DNA from: Crassaminicella indica
GTDB lineage: Bacteria > Bacillota > Clostridia > Peptostreptococcales > Thermotaleaceae
NCBI RefSeq assembly: GCF_019203185.1
Contig: NZ_CP078093.1
Span: forward strand, 1,771,058 to 1,835,057
Length of the DNA: 64,000 nucleotides
Direction of reading: 5' to 3'
A model generated the notes under the pieces. It was not told where the DNA came from, did not search any database, and was given only the letters and a program-made list of their open reading frames with translations. Both the position numbers and the translations under genes were made by a program. The number at the start of each line of letters is the position of its first letter. Within the stretch, counting starts at the first letter, position 1. Of this stretch, positions 36,787-45,624 are shown piece by piece.

Positions 36787-38394
36787 TTATTGAAGATATT
36801 TTTTATATACGATTTTTCCATTAACCATTGTCATTTCAACACAAATATCTTTGATTTTATTTTCGTCAATATTGAAAATATCTTCACTTAGAACTATTAA
36901 ATCAGCAAGTTTACCTACCTCTAAAGAACCTTTTATTTTCTCTTCAAAAGAACTATAGGCTCCGTTGATAGTAAATGCTTTCAAGGCTTCTGTTACGGAG
37001 AGTTTTTCATTTGGAAGATATGCTTCATCAGGCATAAGATTTAAATCTTTTCTTACTACAGCTGAATAAATATTTTCAAAAGGATTAAAATTTACAACAG
37101 GTGCATCAGACCCCCCACAAACTTTGATACCTAAATCGTACATAGTTTTAAAGGCATAGGATTCATCAGCACGATGACCTACTCGGTCACGAACGATATG
37201 TAAATCGTAATCTAAGAAAATGGGTTGAACATAAGCAATTAGATTTAAATCTTTCATGGAATGAAGGATTTCTGAATTTGTTATTTGTGCATGGACAATG
37301 CCATGTCTATTATCTTTATTTTTATCATATGAGGAAGAATTTTTTATAGCATCTATAAACATGTCCATTGCTTTATCACCTATAGCGTGAGCAGCAACTT
37401 GGAAACCATGTTTCTGGGAATAATCAAACAACTCATTAAGTTCCTCTTGTTTAAAACTGGCAATTCCTTTATTTTTAGGGCAGTCGCTATAATCTTCTCG
37501 AAGCAGAGCTGTTCTAGCACCTAAAGAACCATCTAAAAGCAGTTTAAGAGGACCTATTTTAAAGAATGTATCTCCCATACCTGTTTTATATCCTAATTCA
37601 ACAAATTCTTCAAATGAGGGTTTGTCGAAAAATAAGCATTGTTGATAAACTCGAACAGGTAATTTTTTCTCTTTATTAAGTTCTTTGTATGCTGTAAGAA
37701 CCTTTTTATAATCTTGATCTGGCATAGTACATAAATCATCTGTTTGGACTGAAGTAATACCGTTTTTAAGGAGATGATTACATGTAGTTAAAATCATTTC
37801 CTTGATATCATCTAGAGAAGGAGATGGGACTGCGCTATATAAAATATTTAGTGCATCTTCTTGAAAAATTCCGTCTTCTATATGGATATTAGGATCATTT
37901 TTATCTAAATGCTCTATACCAATAATATTTAGTGCAGCTGTATTACATACGCTTATATGACCACAAATACGAGTAAATAAAATAGGAATATCTTTTGAAA
38001 TTTTATCTAAATCAGCTCTTTTAGGAAATCTGTTTTCTGCAAGGTTATCTTGATTCCATCCACGACCCAGGAGCCATTTTTTACCTATAATGGAATGAGC
38101 TTTAATAAAATTCTTTGCTGCTTTTATTATATTTTCAATAGAATCTAATTTAGTCAAATCCATTTTTTTTAATGTATAGCCATAATTTAAAAGGTGCATA
38201 TGACTATCATTAAATCCTGGAAGGAGTAGTTTTCCATCAAGGTAAATGACTTCATCATAAGTAGCTGTTATTTCCTTTGCAGCTTCGTTAGAACCTAAAA
38301 AATCAATTTTATTACCATTAATACCTATAGCTTCATAAAATGTATTTTGAGAGTCAAGTGATGCTATTTTTCCATTTACAAATAATGTTTTCAT
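36787..38394 (-). CDS. Amidohydrolase family protein (YtcJ-like)
   Basis: A 535-residue metal-dependent hydrolase of the Amidohydro_3/YtcJ group. The first metal motif is NDSHMH (H65 and H67). Further ligands are probably in HAIGDKAMD and HGIVHAQ, and the catalytic aspartate in GGSDAPV. The N- and C-terminal strands form the usual composite beta-sandwich (LLPGFNDSH; ADLIVLSEDIF). Substrate is unknown; relatives hydrolyse amides of formate, urea or cyclic amides. AGGAG precedes the ATG. It is monocistronic, next to AGCS symporters on the other strand. Confidence 0.88.
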   Translation of the reverse strand: MKTLFVNGKIASLDSQNTFYEAIGINGNKIDFLGSNEAAKEITATYDEVIYLDGKLLLPGFNDSHMHLLNYGYTLKKMDLTKLDSIENIIKAAKNFIKAHSIIGKKWLLGRGWNQDNLAENRFPKRADLDKISKDIPILFTRICGHISVCNTAALNIIGIEHLDKNDPNIHIEDGIFQEDALNILYSAVPSPSLDDIKEMILTTCNHLLKNGITSVQTDDLCTMPDQDYKKVLTAYKELNKEKKLPVRVYQQCLFFDKPSFEEFVELGYKTGMGDTFFKIGPLKLLLDGSLGARTALLREDYSDCPKNKGIASFKQEELNELFDYSQKHGFQVAAHAIGDKAMDMFIDAIKNSSSYDKNKDNRHGIVHAQITNSEILHSMKDLNLIAYVQPIFLDYDLHIVRDRVGHRADESYAFKTMYDLGIKVCGGSDAPVVNFNPFENIYSAVVRKDLNLMPDEAYLPNEKLSVTEALKAFTINGAYSSFEEKIKGSLEVGKLADLIVLSEDIFNIDENKIKDICVEMTMVNGKIVYKKYLQ

Positions 38395-38482
38395 AGTAAA
38401 ATCTCCTATTTAAAAAATTTTATTTGGTATAATGGAATACAAATAAAGAAACTTTGAAAACTGAAGTTTGTGGGGGGATTAT

Positions 38483-39934
38483 ATGGAATTGATTATAAAC
38501 TATATAGCAGACTTTTTGTGGGATTGGCCGCTAATAGTAACGATTCTTTCAACTGGTATTTACTATACATTAACATGTAAATATTTTCAAATCAAGTATT
38601 TTAAGCATATTTGTAAAAGTACATTTGGAAGTAGTGAAAATACAAAAGAGTATAATGCAAATTCTCTTACTACATTGGAGACCTTTTTTACGGTAATTGC
38701 TACTACTTTAGGGATTGGAAATATAACAGGAGTTGCAACGGCCATTTCACTTGGTGGGGCTGGTGCTTTATTTTGGATGATTATAACTGGAATGATTGGT
38801 ATGATCATAAAGATGGCAGAGGTAACTCTTGCAGTTTATTATAGGGATGAAAATGAAGATGGAAGTTTTGATAGTGGTCCCATGCAGTATATAGAAAAAG
38901 GGATAGGTGTTTGTATGAATTTTGGAAAGCTTCATGTACCCATTGCTATCTTTTGTATTGGGATTATGTCAACTTTATTTATAACTATACAAAATTATCA
39001 TGCATCTGTTGCAATTTCAGGTATTTTTAACATGAATGTAATATATATTGCATTTATATATTTAGTTGTATTATATTATGCAATTTATAAAGGGATCAAA
39101 GCAGTAAGCAAAATATTTAAAATAACGATTCCCATAATCTCTTTGATTTATATAGGATCAGGAATCTTAGTAGTTTTAAGGAATTTAGATTTATTGTTGC
39201 CATCTATAAAGCTAATCATTTTGGATGCATTTGATATTAATGCATTATTTGGAGGAATTGCAGGAAAAGGTATTGCAGAAGTCGTAAGACAGGGGGTATC
39301 TAGAGCTGTATACTCTAATGAAGCTGGATGGGGAACTACGCCTATGATTCATGCAAAAGCAAATACAGATCATCCAATAAAAATAGGATTTTTGGGTGCT
39401 ATAGAAGTTTTTTTTGATACGATTATTATATGTTTTACAACGGGAGTAGTTGTTGTAATATCCATGGTTTCTGGGAATTTGGGTGTTGGAGATGAAATTG
39501 TTATAAAAGCGTTTTCTATGGGTATAGGAAATGGAGCAAAAATAATTATACCTACTATCATTTTCTTGTTTGGATTAACTACTTCTATAGGCTGGTATTC
39601 CTATTATGAGACTATATTTAAGTATATACATAAAAGATCAAAGATCAATGTATTACCACTAATAAAAGTGATGAAGTATATTTATCCATTACCAGGATTT
39701 TTTATGGTTTTATATGTTAGTAAAAATGGAGCGCCAGGAAAGCTTCTTTGGGCTTATTCAGATATATTAGCAGGACTGCCAACTTTTATAAACATCTTTG
39801 CTGTTTTGATATTGTCCAATAAATTTTTTGATTTACTAGAGGATTATGAGTTAAGGTATATCAAAAAAGTTGAACCAGAGGAAAGAATACCCATTTTTTT
39901 CAAAGAAGAAGATGATGAATATTATAATTTTTAG
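38483..39934 (+). CDS. Sodium:alanine/glycine symporter (AGCS family), copy 1
   Basis: A 483-residue membrane protein with about ten or eleven helices, importing alanine or glycine with sodium. Family motifs: TLGIGNITGVATAISLGGAGALFW (glycine-rich helix, quoted in part), KMAEVTLAVYYRD and VSRAVYSNEAGWGTTPMIHA. The ATG at 38483 has GGGGGG six bases upstream; a TTG at 38468 would overlap that site. A second, divergent member follows 102 bases downstream, so this is a tandem pair. Confidence 0.93.
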   Translation: MELIINYIADFLWDWPLIVTILSTGIYYTLTCKYFQIKYFKHICKSTFGSSENTKEYNANSLTTLETFFTVIATTLGIGNITGVATAISLGGAGALFWMIITGMIGMIIKMAEVTLAVYYRDENEDGSFDSGPMQYIEKGIGVCMNFGKLHVPIAIFCIGIMSTLFITIQNYHASVAISGIFNMNVIYIAFIYLVVLYYAIYKGIKAVSKIFKITIPIISLIYIGSGILVVLRNLDLLLPSIKLIILDAFDINALFGGIAGKGIAEVVRQGVSRAVYSNEAGWGTTPMIHAKANTDHPIKIGFLGAIEVFFDTIIICFTTGVVVVISMVSGNLGVGDEIVIKAFSMGIGNGAKIIIPTIIFLFGLTTSIGWYSYYETIFKYIHKRSKINVLPLIKVMKYIYPLPGFFMVLYVSKNGAPGKLLWAYSDILAGLPTFINIFAVLILSNKFFDLLEDYELRYIKKVEPEERIPIFFKEEDDEYYNF

Positions 39935-39944
39935 GAATTGTGTG

Positions 39945-39975
39945 AAAATACACATAAAAATTTGATGTGTATTTG
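39945..39975 (+). terminator. Hairpin between the two symporter genes
   Basis: AAATACACAT (39946-39955) pairs with ATGTGTATTT (39965-39974). No tight T-run follows, so it may be a weak terminator or an mRNA-stability stem. Confidence 0.4.
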
Positions 39976-40036
39976 ACATTTGTTTTTTATACTCTCTCTA
40001 AGGAATAAAATAAAGAGATAAGGGGGAGTTTTTTTT

Positions 40037-41497
40037 ATGGAACAAATTTTAGATGCTATAGTCGGTTTTTTGTGGGGAACACCGCTTATAGTAGGCATTC
40101 TTTTCACTGGTTTTTATATTACAATTAGAAGTGGATTTTTTCAGTTTGCTTTCTTTGGGCATATAATGAAAAATACTTTTGGTAAAATGCTAAAAGGAAA
40201 AGATGATAGTCATGGAGGTAAAGGTCTTTTATCGCCAATCGAAGCTGTTTCAACTGCTATAGGAGGGTCTGTAGGGGTAGGAAATATAGGCGGTGTTGCT
40301 ACAGCTATAGCTACAGGTGGTCCTGGTGCAGTATTTTGGATGTGGATTTGTTCTCTAATTGGGATGATTATAAAAACAGCTGAGGTAACTTTAGCAGTTC
40401 ATTATAGAAATACTGATGAAGATGGGAATCCATTTGGCGGACCTACCTATTATATTGAAAAAGGCTTAGGAGAAGAAAAAGGTTTTAAATTCTGGCCTGT
40501 ACTAGCAGTTTTATTTGGAGGAGGTATATTTGCAACTTTCTTTATTACTTTACAAAACTATACTGTTTCAGAAGCATTAGATTCAGCTTTTGGAATAGGT
40601 ATGATACCAGCATCTTTGATATATTGTGTATTAACTTATGCCATGATTTTTGGAGGAATAAAGCATGTGGGTAAAGTAGCTGGTAAGATTGTTCCGATTA
40701 TGTGTCTATTTTATATCGGATCTTGCTTGATTATTATAGTTACGAATATATCTGAACTTCCAGGGGCGTTGGGCCTTATATTTAAGTCTGCATTTTCTGG
40801 AACAGCTGCTATAGGAGGATTTACAGGTGCAGGGGTTACACAAGTAATAAGATTGGGAGTTTCTAGAAGTGTTTATTCAAATGAAGCAGGTTGGGGTACA
40901 TCGCCTATGATTCACTCTACTTCAAAAACAGATCATCCAGTAAAGCAGGGATTATGGGGTGGATTTGAGGTGTTTGTGGATACTATGATTGTATGTACAA
41001 TGACAGCACTTGCAATTATTATTACAGGGCAGTGGTCTTCGGGATTATCTGGTGCAACACTTACATTATCTGCATTTGAAATAGGGGTAGGCTCTTTAGG
41101 TAAAAATATTTTAGCTACAGGTGTATTTCTATTTGGAATAACAACTTCTTCTGGCTGGTATTCATATTATGAAATTATTCTAAGACATGTTTTCAAAGAA
41201 AAATCAGATATTAAGAATAAAATTTTGAAGGTTTATAGATTGTTGTACCAGATTCCCGGAGTTTTGATGGTATTATATGCTGTAAGCTATGGGCTTCCAG
41301 GAAAGTATGTATGGTATTTTGCAGATATTTCATCAGCTGTGCCAACCTTTGTAAATATATTTGCAGTACTATTTTTATCTAATAAGTTCTTTGAATTATT
41401 AAAAGATTACAAAGCTAGATATTTAGGGATTGGAAAAGTAGATTTAAGCTGTAAATTATTTTATGAAGATGGAGTAAGTGGAAAGGAAAAACTTTGA
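40037..41497 (+). CDS. Sodium:alanine/glycine symporter (AGCS family), copy 2
   Basis: A 486-residue polytopic importer. GGSVGVGNIGGVATAIATGG, KTAEVTLAVHYRNTDEDGNP, GGPTYYIEKGLGEE and SRSVYSNEAGWGTSPMIHS are closer to the textbook AGCS sequence than copy 1, where SGPMQYIEKG replaces GGPTYYIEKG, so the two may differ in substrate. AGGGGGAG precedes the ATG. It ends before a large hairpin. Confidence 0.95.
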   Translation: MEQILDAIVGFLWGTPLIVGILFTGFYITIRSGFFQFAFFGHIMKNTFGKMLKGKDDSHGGKGLLSPIEAVSTAIGGSVGVGNIGGVATAIATGGPGAVFWMWICSLIGMIIKTAEVTLAVHYRNTDEDGNPFGGPTYYIEKGLGEEKGFKFWPVLAVLFGGGIFATFFITLQNYTVSEALDSAFGIGMIPASLIYCVLTYAMIFGGIKHVGKVAGKIVPIMCLFYIGSCLIIIVTNISELPGALGLIFKSAFSGTAAIGGFTGAGVTQVIRLGVSRSVYSNEAGWGTSPMIHSTSKTDHPVKQGLWGGFEVFVDTMIVCTMTALAIIITGQWSSGLSGATLTLSAFEIGVGSLGKNILATGVFLFGITTSSGWYSYYEIILRHVFKEKSDIKNKILKVYRLLYQIPGVLMVLYAVSYGLPGKYVWYFADISSAVPTFVNIFAVLFLSNKFFELLKDYKARYLGIGKVDLSCKLFYEDGVSGKEKL

Positions 41498-41545
41498 GTA
41501 AAATAAATTCAATATTTTGATTTTGTAAATAGGATAGTATATTAT

Positions 41546-41603
41546 AACAGACCTCTTGATTTTAGAAATGTAAATTTACTAAAATCAGGTCGTCTGTTTT
41601 GTT
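41546..41603 (+). terminator. Terminator after the second symporter
   Basis: ACAGAC/GTCTGT outer stem (41547-41552 and 41592-41597) and TGATTTTAG/CTAAAATCA inner stem, followed by TTTTG. Confidence 0.8.
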
Positions 41604-41685
41604 CTATATTTAAAGGACTTATATGACTTATTTCATATAAAAGTGTTATAATAAATTAGAATTTACTAAAAGGAGTTAAGTTCGT

Positions 41686-42339
41686 ATGTGGATCAATATC
41701 ATTGAAGATGAAAAAAATTTAAATGCTATTTTGAAGACTTACTTAGAAAAAGAGGGTTATTCTGTGAGAAGTTTTTTAAATGGCAATGATGCGATTGAAG
41801 CTATAGGTCTAGAAACGGATTTATGGGTGATAGATATCATGCTACCTGATATAAATGGATTTACTATTTTTAATAAAATAAAGGAAGCTACACCCCATGC
41901 ATATACTATTTTTATTTCTGCTAGAAACCAAGATATAGATCGAGTGGTTGGTCTTGAAATGGGATGTGATGATTATATTTCAAAGCCTTTTATGACAAGA
42001 GAACTCATCATAAGGGTGAACAAATTATTAAAAGCATCAGTAAAAGATAAAAGCGTATTAAAGGCAGGAAAATACGAGATATGTATGGATCGGCATAAAG
42101 TTTTCTGCGATAAAAAAGAGATCGAATTTTCTGCAAAAGAATATGATCTTTTAATTTATTTTCTTCAAAACGCTAATATAGCTCTTTCTAGAGAACAAAT
42201 TTTAGAGCGGGTTTGGGATGGTGCTTATCAAGGTTCTCAAAGAGTTGTAGATGATACTATAAGAAGGATCAGAAAAAAAATGCCGGAATTAAAGATTGAA
42301 ACTGTTTATGGGTATGGGTATACATATGAAAGAAAATAG
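41686..42339 (+). CDS. Response regulator, OmpR/PhoB family
   Basis: A 217-residue transcription factor. Receiver domain 1 to about 115: acidic pocket EDE (7-9), phospho-acceptor D50 in VIDIMLPDINGF, and K in the SKPF loop. The C-terminal winged helix (about 125-217) shows EFSAKEYDLLIYFLQN and RVVDDTIRRIRKKM. It is activated by the kinase encoded next. Target genes are unknown; the AGCS genes and the downstream ABC genes are merely neighbours. Confidence 0.94.
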   Translation: MWINIIEDEKNLNAILKTYLEKEGYSVRSFLNGNDAIEAIGLETDLWVIDIMLPDINGFTIFNKIKEATPHAYTIFISARNQDIDRVVGLEMGCDDYISKPFMTRELIIRVNKLLKASVKDKSVLKAGKYEICMDRHKVFCDKKEIEFSAKEYDLLIYFLQNANIALSREQILERVWDGAYQGSQRVVDDTIRRIRKKMPELKIETVYGYGYTYERK

Positions 42340-42340
42340 T

Positions 42341-43372
42341 ATGAAAAATAAACCATTAGGTTTTCAAATATGGATAATTATTACGATATTTATAGTTTTG
42401 ATTACTGTTATAGTTTCTGCTACAACAATTATTACCATAAATAAAACAAGCAATTTAGATATTGATATTTTTGATAAAAAATTATTTGGAAGTCTTTTTA
42501 AACTTATGATCTGCATTATTATAATAAGTATTATAGCAGCAAAAATGATTTCCAATACAGTAACTGAGCCTTTACGCTTTTTGGAGAGAAAAGTTAGATT
42601 GATTGCAAATAAAAAATGGATAAAAAACATTAAGCTTGATAGGAAAGATGAAATTGGGAAATTAGCTTATTCAATAAGTAAGATGCAAGATAATTTAGAA
42701 AAACTAGATAAAGAAGAAGAATTTTTTTTACAAAGCTTATCTCATGAATTGAAAACACCTATTATGGTTATTAAGAATTATTGTCAAGCACTTCATGATG
42801 ATGTATATATAAACGATTCTATGGATGATACAATCAATGTTATTGAGGAAGAAGCCAATGCTTTAGAAACAAAAATTGGCAAGCTTTTATATGTAAGTTC
42901 CCTTGAATATGTGCTAGAAAAAGAAGACAACTTTGAATGTATAGAATTAAAAGAAATGATAGAACATCTTACAGATAGGATTTGTCATTTTAATGAAAGG
43001 ATAAATATAGAACTACAATTAGAAAAGTGTTTTGTCATGGGGATAGAAGAAAAATTACAGGTTGCAATAGAAAACATTTTAGATAATTGTGTTAGATATG
43101 CAAAGACATATATTAAAATTAAAACTAGAGAGGTAAGGGCTAGCAAATATGAAGGATTTTATGTTGAAATTTCCATTATCAATGATGGAGATGATATACC
43201 GAAAGAAGTAAAGGCACATTTATTTAATAAATTTTATAAGGGATTGAATGGGAATTTTGGGTTAGGACTTTATATTACTAAAAAGATTATAGAATTTCAC
43301 AAAGGAAGTGTTGGTATTGAAAATTTAAAGGGTGAGGTTATATTTACCATTAAACTACCACTTGTGGAATAA
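42341..43372 (+). CDS. Sensor histidine kinase
   Basis: About 343 residues. Two transmembrane helices (about 8-34 and 52-70) with only a short loop between, a HAMP-like segment, the DHp domain with SHELKTP (H135), N box IENILDNCVRYA and G box GNFGLGLYITKK. The tiny external loop suggests sensing in or near the membrane rather than by a ligand-binding domain. The start is uncertain: ATG at 42341 (two bases after the regulator's stop) or ATG at 42326 overlapping it; no strong ribosome site marks either, so translation is probably coupled. Confidence 0.9.
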   Translation: MKNKPLGFQIWIIITIFIVLITVIVSATTIITINKTSNLDIDIFDKKLFGSLFKLMICIIIISIIAAKMISNTVTEPLRFLERKVRLIANKKWIKNIKLDRKDEIGKLAYSISKMQDNLEKLDKEEEFFLQSLSHELKTPIMVIKNYCQALHDDVYINDSMDDTINVIEEEANALETKIGKLLYVSSLEYVLEKEDNFECIELKEMIEHLTDRICHFNERINIELQLEKCFVMGIEEKLQVAIENILDNCVRYAKTYIKIKTREVRASKYEGFYVEISIINDGDDIPKEVKAHLFNKFYKGLNGNFGLGLYITKKIIEFHKGSVGIENLKGEVIFTIKLPLVE

Positions 43373-43420
43373 ACAAATCACTTAGATTTTTTTATACAAT
43401 TATAGACAAGCATTTTTTGA

Positions 43421-43519
43421 ACCAATGGTGAGACGTTTGCTAACAATGCTTATGATAATTATTTCGTTATAGTTGAGAATACAATCGGTGATATGCTTAC
43501 TGCATATTACAAGGGTTAG
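43421..43519 (+). pseudogene. Possible decayed coding remnant
   Basis: A 32-codon open stretch without a start codon reads with protein-like composition (GETFANNAYDNYFVIVEN, then DMLTAYYKG) and is closed on both sides by stops. The surrounding 246 bases between the kinase gene and the ABC permease hold nothing else but the shared terminator. I do not recognise the parent protein. Confidence 0.25.
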
Positions 43520-43555
43520 TTAATGATTATTTATTATATTAGCAAAGTTAAAAAT

Positions 43556-43592
43556 GCAAAAACTACTCCTAAAAGAAAAGGAGTAGTTTTTG
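43556..43592. terminator. Bidirectional terminator
   Basis: AAAAACTACTCC pairs with GGAGTAGTTTTT around a ten-base loop (43557-43591), between convergent genes. Confidence 0.85.
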
Positions 43593-43618
43593 ATAATGCC
43601 AATTGTATCAAAAATTTT

Positions 43619-44458
43619 TTATCTAGATTTTATTAATTTTTTTTCTAAATAAGCTACACATTGATACATAAGTGATGCAAGAATAGCTAAAATTATGACG
43701 CTTGTCATTACTAAATCAAGCTTGAAAACTTGCCCACCGTAAACAATCAAATATCCTATTCCTGCTTGAGATACTAAAAACTCTCCGACAATTACACCAA
43801 CCCATGAAAGTCCCACATTAATTTTCAATGCATTAATGATGGTAGGAATACTTGCAGGAATGATAACTTTTTGCAGTATTTGTACCTTTGTTGCACCAAA
43901 GGTTTGAAGCATTTTTATTTTATCTTCATCAACTTCTTTAAAGCCTCCATATACACCTAAAATTGTTACGATAATGGATACGGTCATTGCAGTAAAAATA
44001 ATGCCTGTGATTCCTGCGCCTGCCCAAAGGATAATAATAGGTGCTAAGGCTGTTTTAGGCAATGCATTTAAAATGACCATATAAGGGTCTAAGACTTTAG
44101 AAATAAAATCTGACCACCATAAAAGGATAGCGACTAAAGTTCCTAAAAAAGTTCCTAATAAAAAGCCGATAATGGTTTCAAAGGAGCTAATAACGATATG
44201 TTTAAACAATGAACCATTTTTTGCAAGCTTTAAAAATAAATGCCATATTTCGGAAGGACAGCTTGTAAGAAAAGTATCAATGATCTCAAGTCTAGCAGCC
44301 ATTTCCCAAAGGGCAAAAAATATAATAAGTAAAGATAGCTGTGTAATGAGGATGTATTTTTTTCTTTTTTTATGCATATTTAAAAAGTTTAGATGGTCTT
44401 TAGAAAATTGCTTATGGGTGTCTTTTTTTATTTTATGCTCTATTGTCTTATCTAACAT
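43619..44458 (-). CDS. ABC transporter permease (nitrate/sulfonate/taurine type)
   Basis: About 279 residues with five or six transmembrane helices and the EAA loop FGATKVQILQKVIIPASIPTI (coupling site, quoted in part). It belongs to the SsuC/TauC/ThiX-like permeases that import small organic anions or thiamine precursors. It starts inside the 3' end of the ATPase gene: AAGGAG lies before ATGs at 44464 and 44458, both plausible. The usual substrate-binding protein gene is not beside it, so the substrate is undefined. Confidence 0.88.
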   Translation of the reverse strand: MLDKTIEHKIKKDTHKQFSKDHLNFLNMHKKRKKYILITQLSLLIIFFALWEMAARLEIIDTFLTSCPSEIWHLFLKLAKNGSLFKHIVISSFETIIGFLLGTFLGTLVAILLWWSDFISKVLDPYMVILNALPKTALAPIIILWAGAGITGIIFTAMTVSIIVTILGVYGGFKEVDEDKIKMLQTFGATKVQILQKVIIPASIPTIINALKINVGLSWVGVIVGEFLVSQAGIGYLIVYGGQVFKLDLVMTSVIILAILASLMYQCVAYLEKKLIKSR

Positions 44459-45221
44459 GAACATCAAGCTCCTTCCATATAGAATTGAAATAATGCCGAA
44501 ATTCAGGAGCTTCTCTAGAGGAAAGAGGTGTCCTTTCATTTTCAAGAGTTAGTTTAATTTCATGTATACTTTTTACTGTTGCAGGTCTTTTTGATAATAC
44601 AATTACTCTGTCTGCCATAGATATAGCTTCTGCTATATCATGTGTTACCATAATAGCTGTCTTTTTTTCTTTTTTTAATATACGACCAATATCGTCAGCT
44701 ACAGCAAGTCGAGTTTGATAGTCTAGTGCGGAAAAAGGTTCATCAAGTAGCAGTAGTTCAGGTTGAATTGCTAAAGTTCTGATGAGTGCTACTCTTTGAC
44801 GCATACCTCCTGATAGTTGTCTTGGGTAATGATCTTTAAATTCCCCTAATCCATACATTTCTAATAATTTTTCAGTTCTGGCTTTTGTATCTTTATTTAA
44901 TTTGTTTTGTATTTCTAGTCCAATCAAAACATTATTTAAGATATTTCTCCATTCAAATAAATGATCTTTTTGGAACATATAGCCGATTGTCTTATTTGTA
45001 CCACTTACGGGTTTACCATTTACAATGATTTTTCCAGAAGAAGGTTTAAGAAGTCCAGATATGATTGATAAAATAGTTGATTTTCCACAGCCACTAGGAC
45101 CTACAATAGAGACGATTTCTCCTTTGTATACTTCAAAAGATAAATCCTTTATAGCGAGTGTTTCACGTTCTAAGGTATGATAATTCATAGATATATTTTT
45201 GATTTCTACAATTTTTTCCAT
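44448..45221 (-). CDS. ABC transporter ATP-binding protein (SsuB/TauB type)
   Basis: A 257-residue ATPase: Walker A GPSGCGKST (about 42-50), Q-loop GYMFQKDHLFEW, signature LSGGMRQRVALIRT, Walker B LLLLDEPFSALD and H-loop VTHDIAEA. It overlaps the permease gene it drives. AGGGGG precedes the ATG. Pieces of this very gene recur about 11 kb away at 56154-56352 as a decayed copy, on the other side of the accessory island. Confidence 0.93.
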   Translation of the reverse strand: MEKIVEIKNISMNYHTLERETLAIKDLSFEVYKGEIVSIVGPSGCGKSTILSIISGLLKPSSGKIIVNGKPVSGTNKTIGYMFQKDHLFEWRNILNNVLIGLEIQNKLNKDTKARTEKLLEMYGLGEFKDHYPRQLSGGMRQRVALIRTLAIQPELLLLDEPFSALDYQTRLAVADDIGRILKKEKKTAIMVTHDIAEAISMADRVIVLSKRPATVKSIHEIKLTLENERTPLSSREAPEFRHYFNSIWKELDVHVR

Positions 45222-45624
45222 AGGTCTATTCCCCCTAAGCCGAAAACTTCAATATATTTTCATAGTATTCAATAGGAAAAATATTTGTTACTTTATTGAT
45301 GAAAAGCAATAATCAAAGTTTAATAAGATGTCTAGAGAATTAAGAGAGGTGAATTTTTATTACCATTCGACAAAACAAGAGCAATTTCATCAAAGGAATA
45401 ATTGTGAAATATATAGAAATATAAGAAGTAATGTTAAATATTGAAAAAATGTAGAATTATTTTAAAAATATGATACTAATTTAAAGTGTTAATTTATGAT
45501 GAGTGATTGTATATATTTTAAATTTTCATGAAAATAATGTATAAAGATTAATATTGTTCTTATGATTTTATAAAGTTAGGTAAAAAATTTAGTGCAGAAC
45601 AAAAGGATAGAGAGGAGCTTGATT
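45222..45624. other. AT-rich intergenic region left of the accessory island
   Basis: No convincing gene. It holds a perfect 14-base palindrome ATTTTCATGAAAAT (45522-45535) about 90 bases before the rdrA-like start, possibly an operator, with TATAAA just beyond at 45540. A 38-codon ORF at 45328-45444 has no ribosome site. Confidence 0.5.

Noticed and set aside
45328-45444. A 38-codon ORF (MSRELREVNFYYHS...) upstream of the rdrA-like gene
   Set aside because: No ribosome site, no recognisable motif and no supporting context; probably chance in AT-rich DNA.
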